A stretch of DNA of 64,000 nt. It comes from Alternaria dauci. Lineage: Eukaryota > Ascomycota > Dothideomycetes > Pleosporales > Pleosporaceae. Positions 43,801-56,353 of the stretch are shown here, in pieces (the stretch's first letter is position 1; each line of letters starts with the position of its first letter). Location of the stretch: assembly GCF_042100115.1 (NCBI RefSeq), contig NC_091277.1:186001-250000 (forward strand), written 5' to 3'. The notes below the pieces were generated by a model, which had not been told where the DNA came from, searched no databases, and worked only from the letters and a program-made list of their open reading frames with translations. The position numbers and the translations under genes are program-made.

Positions 43801-45287
43801 AACGCTAAACACACCCGACACAATCACCACGCGCGACATTGAACTAGCGGGCGGCCATTTCAGCAACAGCCTGACAAAAGCTGATCTCGACACCGCCGTC
43901 GACGCCGCGCGCAAGAACTTTGCCGACGCAATCGGCGCACCCAAGATCCCCAACGTGGGCTGGTCTGACGTAGGAGGCCTCACGCACGTCAAGGACGCCG
44001 TCATGGAAACTATCCAACTCCCGCTCTCACGCCCAGAACTATTTGCGAAAGGCATGAAGAAGCGCAGCGGCATTTTATTTTATGGACCCCCCGGAACTGG
44101 AAAAACGTTGCTGGCGAAGGCTATCGCGACGGAGTTTTCACTCAACTTTTTTAGCGTCAAAGGGCCCGAGCTGCTGAATATGTATATCGGTGAGTCTGAA
44201 GCGAATGTGCGGCGTGTGTTTCAGCGCGCGCGCGATGCGAGACCTTGTGCGGTCTTCTTTGATGAGTTGGATTCGGTGGCGCCGAAGCGTGGGAATCAGG
44301 GGGATAGTGGGGGTGTCATGGATCGTATTGTGAGTCAGTTACTTGCTGAGCTCGATGGCATGAGTGATGGCGGCGAGGGCGTGTTTGTCATTGGTGCGAC
44401 GAATAGGCCGGATTTGTTGGATCAGGCGTTGTTGAGACCGGGCCGGTTTGACAAGATGTTGTATCTGGGTGTGAGCGATACGCATGAGAAGCAGCAAACG
44501 ATTTTGGAGGCGTTGACGAGGAAGTATGTTTACATTCCCTTTTCTCAACTGGTTACGACCGGGGAGATTGGAGAGGTTCATGGTTACTAACGCTTTCCGC
44601 AGATTCACACTCCATCCCTCTGTCAGCCTCGCCCGCGTATCCCAAGGCTTACCGTTCACGTACACCGGCGCAGACATGTATGCGCTGTGCTCCGACGCCA
44701 TGCTCAAAGCCATTACGCGCAGCGCAAAGTCCGTCGACGAGAAAGTCGCAGCATACAATGCGACGCACAGCCCGCCCATTACTATCGCGTATTTCTTTGA
44801 CCATCTTGCGACAGAGGAGGACACGGCGGTCATGGTCACGGAAGAAGACTTTATGGAGGCGCATAAGGAGCTTGTGCCGAGTGTTAGTGCGGATGAGCTG
44901 AGGCATTATGATAGAGTGAGGAAGCAGTTTGAGGGCGCGGGGAAGAAGGAGGGTGCGGGTGCGGGTGAGAAGAATGGTGGTACGGCGCCGCTGGCTATTG
45001 AGCAAGGGGCTGGGGCGAAGGGGAAGGGTAAGGCGAGGGTTGTTGGCGATGGGGATGAGGAGATGGTTGTTCGTACGGAGAATGTGCATTTGAATGGAAA
45101 TGGGAATGGGAGTGCGAGTGGAAATGGATTAGCGGATGGTGGTGTGGATATCAGTGGTAGTAGTGGGAGTGGGAGTGGCAAAGGCAAAGGCAAAGCGGCC
45201 GTGAATCATAGTCAGGGGAAGAGTAGTGTTGATATTGCTGAAGGCGGGTTTGGAGATGCGACGCAGGATGATGATTTGTATTCTTAG
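40823..45287 (+). CDS. PEX6: Peroxisomal biogenesis AAA ATPase Pex6
   Basis: With Pex1 it forms the hexamer that pulls the ubiquitinated import receptor Pex5 out of the peroxisome membrane. Exons 40823..40997, 41055..44523, 44603..45287; 1442 aa. The first acceptor can be either of two AGs three bases apart. N-terminal domains occupy the first 750 residues, with an acidic disordered insert (ESELSESDAGDLSDESDD). D1 is degenerate (STQRGIGKST at about 794, no Walker B acidic pair nearby). D2 is complete: GPPGTGKT at about 1068, VFFDELDSV at about 1127 and GATNRPDLLDQALLRPGRFD as second region of homology, which is normal for Pex6. The tail after FMEAHKELVPSVSADELRHY is low-complexity (G, N, S, K). 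The short last intron has GTATGT and CTAAC. Confidence 0.95.
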
Positions 45288-46137
45288 TCTTAGTTTTAGT
45301 TTCTTTTGCTGCTGTCGTAGATATCGGGGGTTACGTAGCAAGGGTGCTTCCTTGTTATCGGTTCTGAAACCATCCGTCCGTGTATACGCGGCTGTTTGTA
45401 TAGTAGTCGTTTTGTCGTATCTGGTAGCGCACTGTATTGTGGGCATGGATGTTGCAAGCAGTGAACAAAACCGTGTAACACGTCCGGGTCGTTGAAACTT
45501 GAACTTGAACTTTGTACTTGGGTTCTATTGCTTGAGCAATATTCTCTACGTCTTTCTCCACACTTTTTGACTAGAGTGTTTCAAGGCTAGGATAGTGTTC
45601 AAGCTTCTTGACCATATCACGAGTATGGTATCATCAGTTAGTGCGGCTTTGCCCGCGGAAGACGGTGCAACGTGCATCATGCATATAGCTTTCGCGGTAC
45701 AAGTTTCCTACACGGACACTGTATCATCACCCAGACAGAGCGCTCAGGCTCAAGATACAGCCATTAGTTAGTCAGGGACTTGGGGTTTTAGCTCCGATGA
45801 CACGAGTAATGTCATGTCGCCTCCAAGTCTCGTGTATGCACATGCATGTGGGGTATGGGGTACTCCGATGGTCACATGACCCTGAAACACCAGTGCCGAG
45901 GTCGATCTAGCAGTTCATAGGTATAGCTCATTTCTTATTCGAGTTAGCTTGCTACATCCGTACTACGATTCACGCGACGTGCTTATCAATAGCTACGGTA
46001 ATTGTGTTTGATGTACCGCAGTACGGGGGCTGCAGGTACAAGTAGATTACAAGTCGCGTCATCTTATTTACCTGTTGTACCATTTTCCACGCGTATAGTA
46101 CCTACTTCTGCAGCCGAGCCTACCAATTACCGAGAAA
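45288..46137. other. Intergenic between PEX6 and alcohol dehydrogenase
   Basis: 850 bp holding the 3' end of PEX6 and the promoter of the dehydrogenase. I see no gene, RNA or repeat. Confidence 0.4.
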
Positions 46138-47336
46138 ATGACGAATCACCCGTCCACCATGAAAGCGGCAGTAGTCGTCGTAAGTTCGCCTCGCTACCAG
46201 AACCTTTCCTCCAACGCAAAACACCAATCTAATCCTTTTACCCAACACAGCGGTCCAAAGATACCTTCACCTTCCAGATCAACGACGTTAGCATCCCCGA
46301 CCTTCGCCCCGCAGACGTCCTAATCAAGCTCTCCGTGAGCGGAGTATGTGGCACCGACCTCGCGCTCGCATCCGGCAAAGTAGGCCCCACACGGCAGATC
46401 CTGGGCCACGAGGGCATCGGGTACATCATCGCCAAAGGCGACGCCGTGCCCTCGAGCGCCGCGCAAATCGGCGACCGCGTCGCAATTGCCTGGCTGCGCG
46501 ACATTTGCGGCCAATGTGCGTTTTGTTTGCAGCCAGGCGGCGAGGCGCGCTGTACCGCGCAGTTGAACTCTGGACGCAAGATTGATGGGACCTTTGCGGA
46601 ATACGCGGTTGTGCCGTCTGGGTATATTATTCGAATTCCAGAGTCGTTAAAGGTCGAGGACGAGGTTATTGCGCCGATTGTGTGCGGTGGTGTGACTGCG
46701 TACAAGGCGCTCAAGATCTGTGGTGCGGTTGCTGGGCAGTGGGTTGCGATTTCTGGGGCGGGCGGCGGAGTTGGGAGTCTCGCTGTGCAGTACGCCAAAG
46801 CGATGGGGTACCGCGTTTTAGCTATTGATGCGGGCAGCGAAAAGGGCAGGTTTGCTTGCTCGTCCGGGGCAGAAGAGTATGTTGATGTGCTTGCTACGAG
46901 GGACCTGCCCGGCGAGGTTATGAGGATTACGCAGAACCGTGGTGCCAAAGCGGTGCTGGTGTGTGCTGGTGTCAGCGCTGCGTATGAGAGCGCGCCGAAG
47001 CTGTTGGGACCATCGGGTACGATGGTTTGCGTAGGGATTCTGCCTCCGGGTCAACAGGTTCCTTTCGAACCGCTGCGCATGATTGATAATGATCTTAGAA
47101 TCATCAGTTCTGCCGTGGGGACAAGAGAGGACATGTACGAAGCGCTGGATTTTGTTTCCCGTGGTTTGGTTCGCCCAATGACGGTACAGAAGCGGTTGGA
47201 AGATCTTCCGGAGCTTGCTAAAACACTCGGCGAGGTAAGTGGACATACTGTTGTTGTTGTTTTGAGGCTTCGCGTGCCGCTCTTACTGACTGGGCACTAG
47301 GCGATTGGGAAACCTGTAATCCGATTCAAGCTCTAG
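46138..47336 (+). CDS. Zinc-dependent alcohol dehydrogenase (MDR family)
   Basis: NAD(H)-dependent oxidoreductase of the yeast Adh type. Exons 46138..46179, 46251..47234, 47301..47336; 353 aa. The 71-bp first intron splits MKAAVVV from RSKDTFTF, and the last exon is only AIGKPVIRFKL. Visible: catalytic zinc ligands in SGVCGTDLA and LGHEGIGYI, the four structural cysteines in CGQCAFCLQPGGEARC, the cofactor loop AISGAGGGVGSLAVQYAKAMG, and VLAIDAGSEKGRFACS, where the aspartate predicts NAD over NADP. IVCGGVTAYKALK is the usual substrate-side signature. ATG 46138 gives MTNHPSTMKAA; the second ATG (MKAAVVV) is equally good. Likely substrate: small alcohols; not provable from sequence. Confidence 0.92.
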
Positions 47337-47572
47337 GTCTCGTGTCGAGTAATCTCATCGAAGACTATAAGAACGAAAAGGGATTGTATTTGCTCGTTGG
47401 ACGATTTGCATGTTCAGTGCACCTCGAGCCATGATGCTTGATGTCCCATTTCGGAGCATATAATGTGAGCAACTTGACGTGTAGATTTTGCAACGCCATT
47501 CTCTGCTGCAGTACCTTGTGCTATAGAAGAACCCAATATTGTGTACGGTGCATGCCACTCTCGCACTCAAGT

Positions 47573-49238
47573 CTAGAGTCTATACCATTCTTCTCTTTCT
47601 ATGTGCAAGGGAGTTGTGATGGTACGGCTGAGAAGTTCGTCTTGCCACTCCTTCCGCCACTCCGCCCCACTCCAACTTTTTCTCGTCCAGAATATGGTTT
47701 CCGAATGCCACAGCTCGCCTACAGGTCCTGTGAATTTTATGTTCGACGTGCCGTTGAGGATGCCACGAATCCTGAGCACTGCTTCTTGTATAGCTGCGGC
47801 CCACTTGAAGATGTTGAATAACTGAACTGCCTCTTCCGTACTACCATCGATAATGAGTCGATATGAATTGGTTGGCATGCCGTGGGAAGAAAGAGACATG
47901 GTCTCCGCGACCCAAGAGACGAATTTCTCCAGACAGTCACAACCTAGCATGTATGGATACCCACCAAACAAGCCACTTGTTTCTGGAAACATGTTGTCGA
48001 GAAGCCCAATGTGTTGATCGATGCGCAAACTCGGGCTAGATTTGCAGAGTGCTATCATTCCTCGTGTATGGCACGTAGGGCGAAGCATAGCCACGCGATC
48101 CTCTTGCAAGACGATTTTTCGGAGATTACGCCATTGATGTGACGGGATTTTGTGCACTGAGGATAGAATCAGTAAGGATGTACCATCATTTTGCGCATAC
48201 CGTATTGAATACGAAGGGAATAGTCATTTTGCTGGAGAGTTTGGCTCGACGTGAAATTTGCGAGAAATAAACATACATTACTTGAACAAGAACGGCTGAC
48301 TTACAGTAATCGATTGCTACCGCTGCAGCAGAGAAGTAGCACCTGATATCCCTCATGAAACCGTGATTATTCTCCAATTCGATGCGAAGGGGTTGGCCAT
48401 GGTCCCCAGTCAGGCAGAGAAAAGCTTCCATCCGCGATGAGTCTTCATCTTGGGGTATCCACCACGAGTCAAATCTCCATGAGAGAATCTCGCTTTGACA
48501 TCCTTCATAGATAAGCTTGTGGGCAGTGCCAAAGCCGATGGGGCATATCCTTTTACCGAAAACTTTGCTTGCCAGTGATGTAACTGCCTTGTGGTCGCGA
48601 TTGCGCGCACGGTGTAGTAAAAGCAGCAGAGCGTCGATGAATGCTTGATGGAGAGTATCGTTGTACCGGATACCTGTCATGCCATACCCCACCTTATCCA
48701 ACTGTTCAGCAACCGCTTGGGGCAACTGCTGACTCAAGTATATGCCCATCGTCGGATAAAGCGCTTCGATGTCGAGGAAGTCTGAAGGTTCGATTAGACT
48801 GGCAACACAGACCAGCATTCGTTGTCTCTGCGTTTGAACTATATTCGTCACCAGAATGCAAATTTGTCATTAGCGAAGCTCTTCAAAGGTTACTTCAATT
48901 TCCAGCCAATTTATCGAGAAGGAGCATCCTCGTAGCAAAGCACTATACTTATAGTAGTGGAGTCGAGCCGCTTTTGACCGCAGCCCTGTGAATTCCGAGC
49001 CGTCATCAGCCGAGCATTTTGTGCTGAATTCAGCTTTTTGAAAGGCGAATTCGCCCATCTCAACACACGCAAGCTTGCATGTCGCCATCAAACCGAGGCC
49101 CTCTACTCGTGCAGATGCGTCCCGATAGCACAGCCTGTTAGTGTCCTTGTTGTACTTGTATGCCTGCCTTCCTTTCGCATGGTATTCGTTGTCATATTTG
49201 AGGATGTTGAGGAGATACGAGGCATTGGCGAAAATCAT
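47573..49238 (-). CDS. Lineage-specific protein of unknown function
   Basis: Exons complement(47573..48156, 48305..48827, 48894..49238), 483 aa; all phases close. The first exon carries ASYLLNILKYDNEYHAKGRQ and GLMATCKLACVEMGEFAF, the opening pattern of a large Pleosporales family of uncharacterised cytosolic proteins. The third holds the family's NLRKIVLQEDRVAM and RGMIALCKSSPSLRIDQH. The 148-bp second intron is long for this genome and contains frames that could hide a small extra exon. The intron 1 acceptor (ACGCAG) is chosen by phase and by the CTAAT branch site. No known domain; no signal peptide. Confidence 0.65.
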
Positions 49239-50895
49239 GGCGGCGCAGCTTCAAAGTGTTTTGTAGCTGGAGGATGGCTGTTTCTGCTGCCAGCAGTATC
49301 GGAAGCGTACAACCATGGATCACGGTCTGGGCGCTGTGTAGCCATGGTTCGCAGGCTGACTGGAAGACTCATCTGCTGCATCGCTGTGACTCATTGAGGA
49401 AGCGTAATCATCTACAGTACAGTATTAGATGGGGCTATTGCCATCGCATCGAGAAGCGGGGTAAAGCAGCCAGATCTGATGTATCTCACGAAAATTGTGG
49501 TTGTGGATGACAAGAACGGAAGGTTGGTGAGTTTGGTTTATGCACGCAATGGACGCTAGGCCAAATATCGCAAGCGCCGAATCTAGTGATGCCTCCACCC
49601 CTACGCATACTTTCCACCTCCCTCACGCCCACCGTGGCACTATCCGCAAGATTGCGCAAGCGAAAAACATGTAAGCATGTGCAGCAAGGAATTTTCCGAT
49701 CGCGCGACTCACAAAGAAGATTGAGCTCCCGAGTCTCCAGTTGGGGAATCGGGAGCATGGAGTCATCCCTAAGTGAAGAGCGTTGAGTGAATGACGGGAC
49801 GTTAAGAGAGCGGAAGCAGTAGCTCCCCAAAGGGAGATTAAAACATTGAACGCCTTTTCACAAGTGTGCAGAGTTACCTTTGGCTCTTGAGAAGGCGGTT
49901 TGGCAGTGATGATTGGGTTGTGCTTTAGGTAGCGCTTGTGTTGTTGTATGGCTTTGGTCTTGGTTCGCTAGGTCTGCTCTATAGTAGTGAGCGGATGCGT
50001 AGTAGCAGGAAAGAACATGGTCACACGTCTGAGTCACCGCTGTACCGTGGTTCTCGACGTAGTACCGCGTTCGTGGTAAGCATTCTTTTACTTGCAAATT
50101 CTCTCATTTGAGAGAACCTGTTCGTTCATATCGTTGAGAGTTTTGGAAGTTGTGATTGGCTCAAGCTGATATGCGTCATCGCTGTTCGTCGTGAAATCTT
50201 GAGAAGGCTGCGTTGGCATACGTTGGGTTTGATCACTGACTATTACCAGTAGTGCACACTGGATAGCTCTGTTAGTAGACGCACGATAACTAATTCCGTC
50301 AAGTGCGCGCGTAAGAGTCAGACGAGTATAATCAGGCCAGCAGGTAAGAACTCTCTCTATGAGTTCAGAGAAACAAGGCTTGTACCAGCGTAGGCAGTAA
50401 CTAAAGCCACCTATAATAGAGAACCCTCTAGTTAGAATCTCATTATATATAGAATATCTTCTCTAAATTCCTCTTAATCTAATCAATATGCTAGTAACAA
50501 GACGTAAGCACAATTCAAATAATAAACGTGCTAGAAAAAGACGCAAGCACAACACTGTTAAATAACACTGTGATAAATCGCGGTAAAGGTGTGTTTCCTA
50601 AACACCTGGCTTCACTGTATGCAGCTGTATATATTCAAAGATAGATGAAGACGTAAGCACAATGCTGTTGAGTTATACTGTAGTCCTCCAACTTTCTACT
50701 ATAGAGCCCGTACACCAATACCACTTCACTCACGACACCCCATCCACAGACCTCCATAGACACTTCATACATACATACGTACGTGCAACGAAGCGCATTG
50801 AATCATGCATCCCTATTTCCTAATCCGCACCACTGTTCATCTAACATCTATTTCATGTCTCTCTCGCGCACTCTCCCACACACAAACATATCCCC
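49239..50895. other. Gene-poor stretch with an AT-rich repeat island
   Basis: 1.66 kb without a credible gene. Frames at 49486-49830 and 49858-50097 have no protein features. The part 50400-50700 is AT-rich and repetitive (listed separately). The right end is the 3' flank of the valyl-tRNA synthetase. Confidence 0.45.
50400..50700. repeat. AT-rich island with a repeated AAGACGTAAGCACAA motif
   Basis: The motif AAGACG(T/C)AAGCACAA occurs near 50500, 50538 and 50648; the second and third copies continue with a similar CTGTTRARTWAYACTGT. A hairpin-like AGGTGTGTTTCCTAAACACCT lies near 50586. TA dinucleotides are dense. It looks like the worn remains of a transposon, possibly changed by RIP; no coding capacity remains. 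Confidence 0.55.
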
Positions 50896-53800
50896 CTACT
50901 CAATCTTCATCCTCTCAAACTGCCCAATACTCGCCTCCCAATTCCTCGCCTCCAGCTCCGCAGCCCTCAACTTCTCCCTCTCCTGCTCCTTCACCGCATC
51001 ACTAACCTTCCCCTCCCACTCGCCATCCATAATCTTCTTTTGTCTCACGATCGTCTCATTCGCCTTGCTCAACCTCTCTTTGGCCTTTCCAATCTCCTTG
51101 TCTAGCTCGATGCGGCCCTTCACATCCAGATATGCCGTCGCAGATGTACCAATGGTGTACACGGCGCAACCAGAGGGCGCGGTATCGGTAGGCGACAGGA
51201 TGGTAATGTCAGCGACGGTTTTGCCGGCGAGAGAGCGGATGGAAGGGAGGGACGTCGGGGACGAGAGGATGGCGTGGGTGGACGGGGTAAGGGCTTGGAT
51301 GTAGGTAGCCGCGCCCTCTTTGATCGCGTATTCAGCTGTTAGCGAGCGCAGACCCTTTGCGCTGTCTACGAGCAGCTCGTACTCTGCATTTGCGGTCGCA
51401 TCTTCAAAGTCTGGTGTGTATTGCGGGAAAGGAGCGATAGTGATGGACGGCGTGCTGTCGCCTTGGCGGCGGGGCAGACGCTGCCAGAGCTCCTCAGTCA
51501 GGAACGGCATGAATGGGTGGATCATGTTGAGGCCGCCCTCGATGGCCGTGTAGAGCGTCTGCTTCGCGCTTTCCTTTTGCTCTTCGCTGCCCTCGTCGAA
51601 GATGGCTTTGCTGTTCTCAATGTACGTGTCGCAGAGGTACTCGTAAAAGTACTTGTAGGCAGTCTGGGTGGCCAGACTGAACTCGCGTGCCTCCAGGTGA
51701 TCGTTGATCTTCTTGGCGGCGGCATTGAGCTGGTGCAGGATGTATCGCTCGGGTAGTGACTCTGATCCTCCCTTTGTGACCTTCTCTCGTGGGGTGAAAC
51801 CGTCTCCCAGTCGTCCAATGACGTACTTCGTGGCCTGGTATATCTTGTTGCAGAACCTTCGGTATCCGTGGATGACCTAGTCCAACGAGTCAGTACACAA
51901 TGTCAAGAGCGGCGTCTCAGGAATCACTTACGTTGACGTCAAAGGAGATGTCTCCTCCTCCAGTGGTATATCCAACAAGCGCCATGCGCAACGCATCAGC
52001 ACCACATTCAGGAATACCCTGGGGGAAAGCAGTCTTTTGATACTTCTCCGCCTTGGTCAACTCCTTGGGGTCCAGGTTACCCGCGCGAAGCTGGTCATGC
52101 AGCTTCTGCAGTGTGATACCATCCATAATGTCGACAGGGTCGACAACATTACCCAACGACTTGGACATCTTCCTGCCCTCCGAGTCACGAATGAGCGAGT
52201 GGCAGTAGACCTCCTTGAACGGAACCTTGCCGGTGAGGTACAGCGAGAGGAAGATCATCCTGGCAACCCAGAAAAAAAGAATGTCCCATCCGGTCTCAAG
52301 GACAGATGTGGGGAAGAGCTTGTCCAAGTCGGCAGTCTGGTTGGGCCAGCCCAGGGTAGAGAACGGCCAAAGACCAGAGGAGAACCACGTGTCGAGGACA
52401 TCCTCGTCCCGTGAGAGCGTGAACTTCTTTCCAGGGAACTTCTTCTCGGCCTTGGTTCGCGCCTCCTCCTCTGTCCGGCCAGTGATCCAGCGTTCGTCCT
52501 CTGTTCGGTCACCCGCCTCGCCTTCGATTTCGACAAAGTAAGCGGGGATCTGGTGACCCCACCAAAGCTGTCGTGACAAGCACCAATCCTGGATGTTATT
52601 CATCCAGTGCATGTAGACCTTTTCTGAGGTTGCGGGCCTGATCTTGATATCGCCCTTCTCGACAGCCTCGATAGCGGGCTTGGCGAGACTGTCCATCTTC
52701 ATCCACCATTGCGGCTTCATGATGGGCTCAATGACATCTCCCGACCTTGAGCAGATGGGGACCTTCATGGGGTTGGGCTCCGTCTTTACGAAGAGGCCCT
52801 CTTTCTTGAGCGCATCAACGACAGTGTAGCGGACATCGAAACGCTTTTGTCCTTCGAACTGACCAGCGTTCTTGTTCATGGTTCCGTTGTCGTTCAGGAT
52901 GTTGATGAACTCGAGACCGTGCTTCTTTCCGAGGTTGAAATCGTTGGGGTCGTGCGCTGGTGTGAGTTTCACAGCACCAGTACCAAACTCGGGATCGACA
53001 TACTCGTCGGCGACAATGGGCATGAGGCGGTCGATGAAGGGGTGGCGAGCCTTCTTGCCGACGAGGTCTTTGTAACGGTCGTCCTTGGGGTGAACCGCGA
53101 TACCAGAGTCACCGAGCATGGTTTCGGGACGTGTGGTAGCAATCTCGATGAACTGATCTGTGCCTTCGATGGCGTACTACAGAATGTCAGCAGATGCATC
53201 TTGGTTGTAGAGTCTGTCGTACCTTGAAGTGAGTGAGGACACCAAACTCCACCATCCTCTCATAGCCAGGCACGGACAGCTTGGTAGGACCCGCTAGATC
53301 TTTGTTGTCGACCTCGAGTGTACTGAGCGCCGTGTTGAGAGCCGTACACCAGTTGACCAACCTGTTACTACGGTAGATCAAACCATCCTCGTGCAGACGG
53401 ACAAAGGTCTCGGTGACAGCCTTGGAGCAGTTCTCATCCATGGTAAAGGCCTCGCGTGACCAATCGAACGAGCCGCCCATCCTCCGCAGTGTGTTGGTGA
53501 GATGCTGGTGGTATTCCTCTTTCCACTCCATAGTCCGCTCAAGGAACTTTTGGCGGCCAAGATCGTATCGCGTCTTGTTTTCTCGTCGCTTGAGCATCTT
53601 CTCTACCACGGACTGTGTGGCGATACCAGCGTGGTCGCAACCGGGCAGGTACAGAGTAGTGTAGCCCCTCATCCTATACCACCGTATGAGAACATCTTGC
53701 AAACTCGTAGCAAGAGCATGTCCACAGTGTAGCTTTCCAGTAACGTTGGGCGGCGGGATGGGAATGACAAAGTGACCTGGGCCCTTGTTCTCGCCAGTCT

Positions 53801-54482
53801 CTGTGAACTGGGGCTTGAAGAAGCCCTGCGAGTCCCACCACGCATCCCACGCCGACTCGACGACCTTGGGAATGTATGCCTTTGTGTATGGGTCGTCCAG
53901 AGGCTTGAGCCTCTTCTTCTCGCCCTTGGGGGTCTCCTCGACGTACTCGGGTAGCTGCTCCTCCTCTTTACCCTTCTTCTTCTTCTCCTTGGCTGGGGCG
54001 GAGGCACCGTCTTTGGCGGCACCGGCGGCTGCTGCCTTCTTTGCCTTGAACTTTGCGTCTTTTTCCGCCTTCTTGCGCTCCTTCTCTAGTTCCTTGGCGG
54101 ACTTTTCCTTCTTCTCTACGCCTTGTTCGTTCTCACGGCCGGGCGCGTGTTGGCCGGTAGCATCGTGCTCAGCAGCACCGAGGATGTCCTTCTTGACATC
54201 GGCGCTGACCTCAGGCGGCGGCGCAGTGTTGGGCGTCGTCTTCTCGCCGGTCGAGTTGTGCGAGGACGCGTTGAGCGCCATGGTTGCGGTCGAGTAGTGG
54301 TGTTGGCTGGGAGGGGTTGGCTGCGTTTGGTTGGGCACGCGCTCAGCGTGAAGCGGCGTGTAGGTTCGCGATAGAGAGGGGACTGGGGACCTCGATTGCA
54401 GCCGGCGTCTCGTAAGATGTCGATATTCGAGGTTTCGTCTGCAGGCGGCGCGCAGTGTAGTGGGCGCGGTGCGGGGCAACAT
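50896..54482 (-). CDS. VAS1: Valyl-tRNA synthetase, mitochondrial and cytosolic forms from one gene
   Basis: Class I synthetase that charges tRNA-Val. Exons complement(50896..51876, 51932..53176, 53223..54482); 1161 aa. Signature motifs: [14 protein letters not shown] (HIGH type, about 253), [46 protein letters not shown] (KMSKS, about 755), anticodon-binding part with [18 protein letters not shown], and a C-terminal coiled coil ([20 protein letters not shown]) usual for ValRS. The first ATG (54482) gives a basic, serine/arginine-rich leader ([17 protein letters not shown]) like a mitochondrial presequence. An in-frame ATG at 54281 ([10 protein letters not shown]) would give a cytosolic form 67 residues shorter. 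Yeast VAS1 uses exactly this two-start arrangement. Confidence 0.95.
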
Positions 54483-55068
54483 TAACAAAAAAGTGCCTGG
54501 GTGTGAGTCGTCCAAGTCCGGCCTGCGTCACCCCACATCGAGAAGCTCGGACGGACCCCGCCTACGACGAACCATTGAGCAATGCTCATCGCTCGACGGA
54601 TTCATCGGGAACAGTCATAATGGCACGCACTCATAGACGGGTGATGGGAACTCTCCGAAATCAGCTCGGTAATGTCCGATCACACGTCACACGTCTCTGC
54701 AGACCAAAACACATCAATCACCGCATCCAAGTCGGCTCAAACCACGAGAACATGTCCAGAAACAGAACAATCATTTACTACGCTCAACTCGAATCACTCG
54801 GACCAAGGCGAGCACCCGAGAACACCCCAATATGCCCGATAGACCGTGACTTGCATTTTCCCCTTTGCTTATACAAGAATGATAACTAGCACCTCTGCCC
54901 TGTACACCTGGTCGCTCCGCGATTCATGCCCTGTGTTGTGGTTGTTTGTACGCCGGCACCTCAGCTGTGTCTCAATGGAATATACGGCAACAAAGGACCG
55001 CGTGTCTCCTTTGCTGCAACTTTGATGCCATTACATAAAGTCTAATTAACGTAAGTGGGGTATCTCAA
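54483..55068. other. Intergenic between ValRS and CK2 alpha
   Basis: 586 bp: ValRS promoter on the left, CK2 3' flank on the right. A plus-strand frame at 54503-54889 has no protein features. Nothing else recognised. Confidence 0.4.
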
Positions 55069-56353
55069 TCATGCCGCGGCGCTGTTTTGCTGCGCAGCCT
55101 GTCGGACGGGCGCAAAGTAAGGATGTTGCATGGCTTCTTGGGCGGTCAGTCGGTCCTGTCGCATGTTAGTCATCTTATTGTATGTCAGTGTATATCAAAG
55201 CACACCTGGTGGTCGTATCGCAGCAGCTTGTCAAGGAAGTCAATCGCGTCATTGCTGACAAAGCGCTGGTTCTCGGCGTTGATGAACGAGTGCCACGGCT
55301 TCTTGGGATACCGGCTGAGTATGTCGTCATACTGGGCATCCAGTTCAATGTCGTACTTGTCGAGATAGTCGAACAAGTCCTCGGTTCCCAGAACCTTGGC
55401 AATCTTGACGAGCTGGTCCGAGTTGCTGTTGCCTAGAGTCGGGTCGCAAGATGTCAGTGTCTGCCTCAATCCCAGTTGGATATCAGAGTTGCCTACCGTG
55501 GAAGAAGGGTTCCCGCCTGAAGATCATCGAAGCGAACATGGCGCCCAGCGACCACATGTCGAGCGAGTAGTCGTACTCCTGGAAGTCGACTAGCAGCTCA
55601 GGACCCTTGAAGTAACGTGACGCAACGCGCACGTTGTATTCGGTTCCTGCGTGGTAGAATTCCGCTAGACCCCAGTCGATTAGGCGCAACTAGTACGTGT
55701 TAGCCGTGGTGCTCTGCTCTGCACTCGTGCATGCCCACCTTGCGCTTCTCGTGGTCAATCATGACGTTGTGAGGCTTGACATCGCGGTGCATGATGCCTT
55801 TGCTGTGGCAGTAGTCGAGCGCCTTGAGCAGTTCGAAAATGTAGTATCGCACGTCGTAGTCCTGGAACTTGGGGTACAGACTCCGGAAGTCGGTATTGTT
55901 GACATATTCGAAAATCAGCGACGGCGTTTTGCTCTGTTTGGCCCATGGTCAGCATTTGGTCGCAAGCACACGACAGCGGTTGGGCCTCAGTACCCAGTCG
56001 CCGATCCAGTCGGAGCCGTCACTAACCTGGTTGTCGCGCACCACGTCGAGCAGCGAGACGATGTTGGGGCCGCCCGAGAGATTCTGCAGAATCTTGATCT
56101 CACGCTTTATCTTCTTCTTCTTGACGGGCTTGAGCACTTTGATGACGCATTTCTGGTAGTTGACCACGTTGATGCCCTCAAAGACCTCCGAGTACTTTCC
56201 GCGGCCAATCTTGCGGACGACCTCGTAGTTTTCGAGCACGCCCCAGGAGATGTTGACCGAGTCGTAGTCCCAGTACGACCGGGGCATGTTCGCATTCACA
56301 TCGGCGTAGACGCGGGCAAGGCTTGTAGCCCCGCTCGAGTTGTTCAGCGCCAT
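55069..56353 (-). CDS. CKA1: Casein kinase 2 catalytic subunit alpha
   Basis: Constitutive Ser/Thr kinase acting on acidic sites in nucleus and cytosol. Exons complement(55069..55155, 55206..55432, 55497..55689, 55739..55933, 56027..56353); 342 aa, normal length. Family marks: [19 protein letters not shown], glycine loop [12 protein letters not shown], lysine in [20 protein letters not shown] (the basic CK2 stretch), [21 protein letters not shown] (DWG in place of DFG, diagnostic of CK2), [11 protein letters not shown] and [17 protein letters not shown]. Start: ATG at 56353 ([16 protein letters not shown]). The frame stays open upstream to about 56640 with a hydrophobic stretch ([18 protein letters not shown]) but has no ATG there. 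Confidence 0.95.

Noticed and set aside
54503..54889. Plus-strand frame of 128 codons upstream of ValRS
   Set aside because: No hydrophobic core or motif; lies in the promoter of a housekeeping gene.
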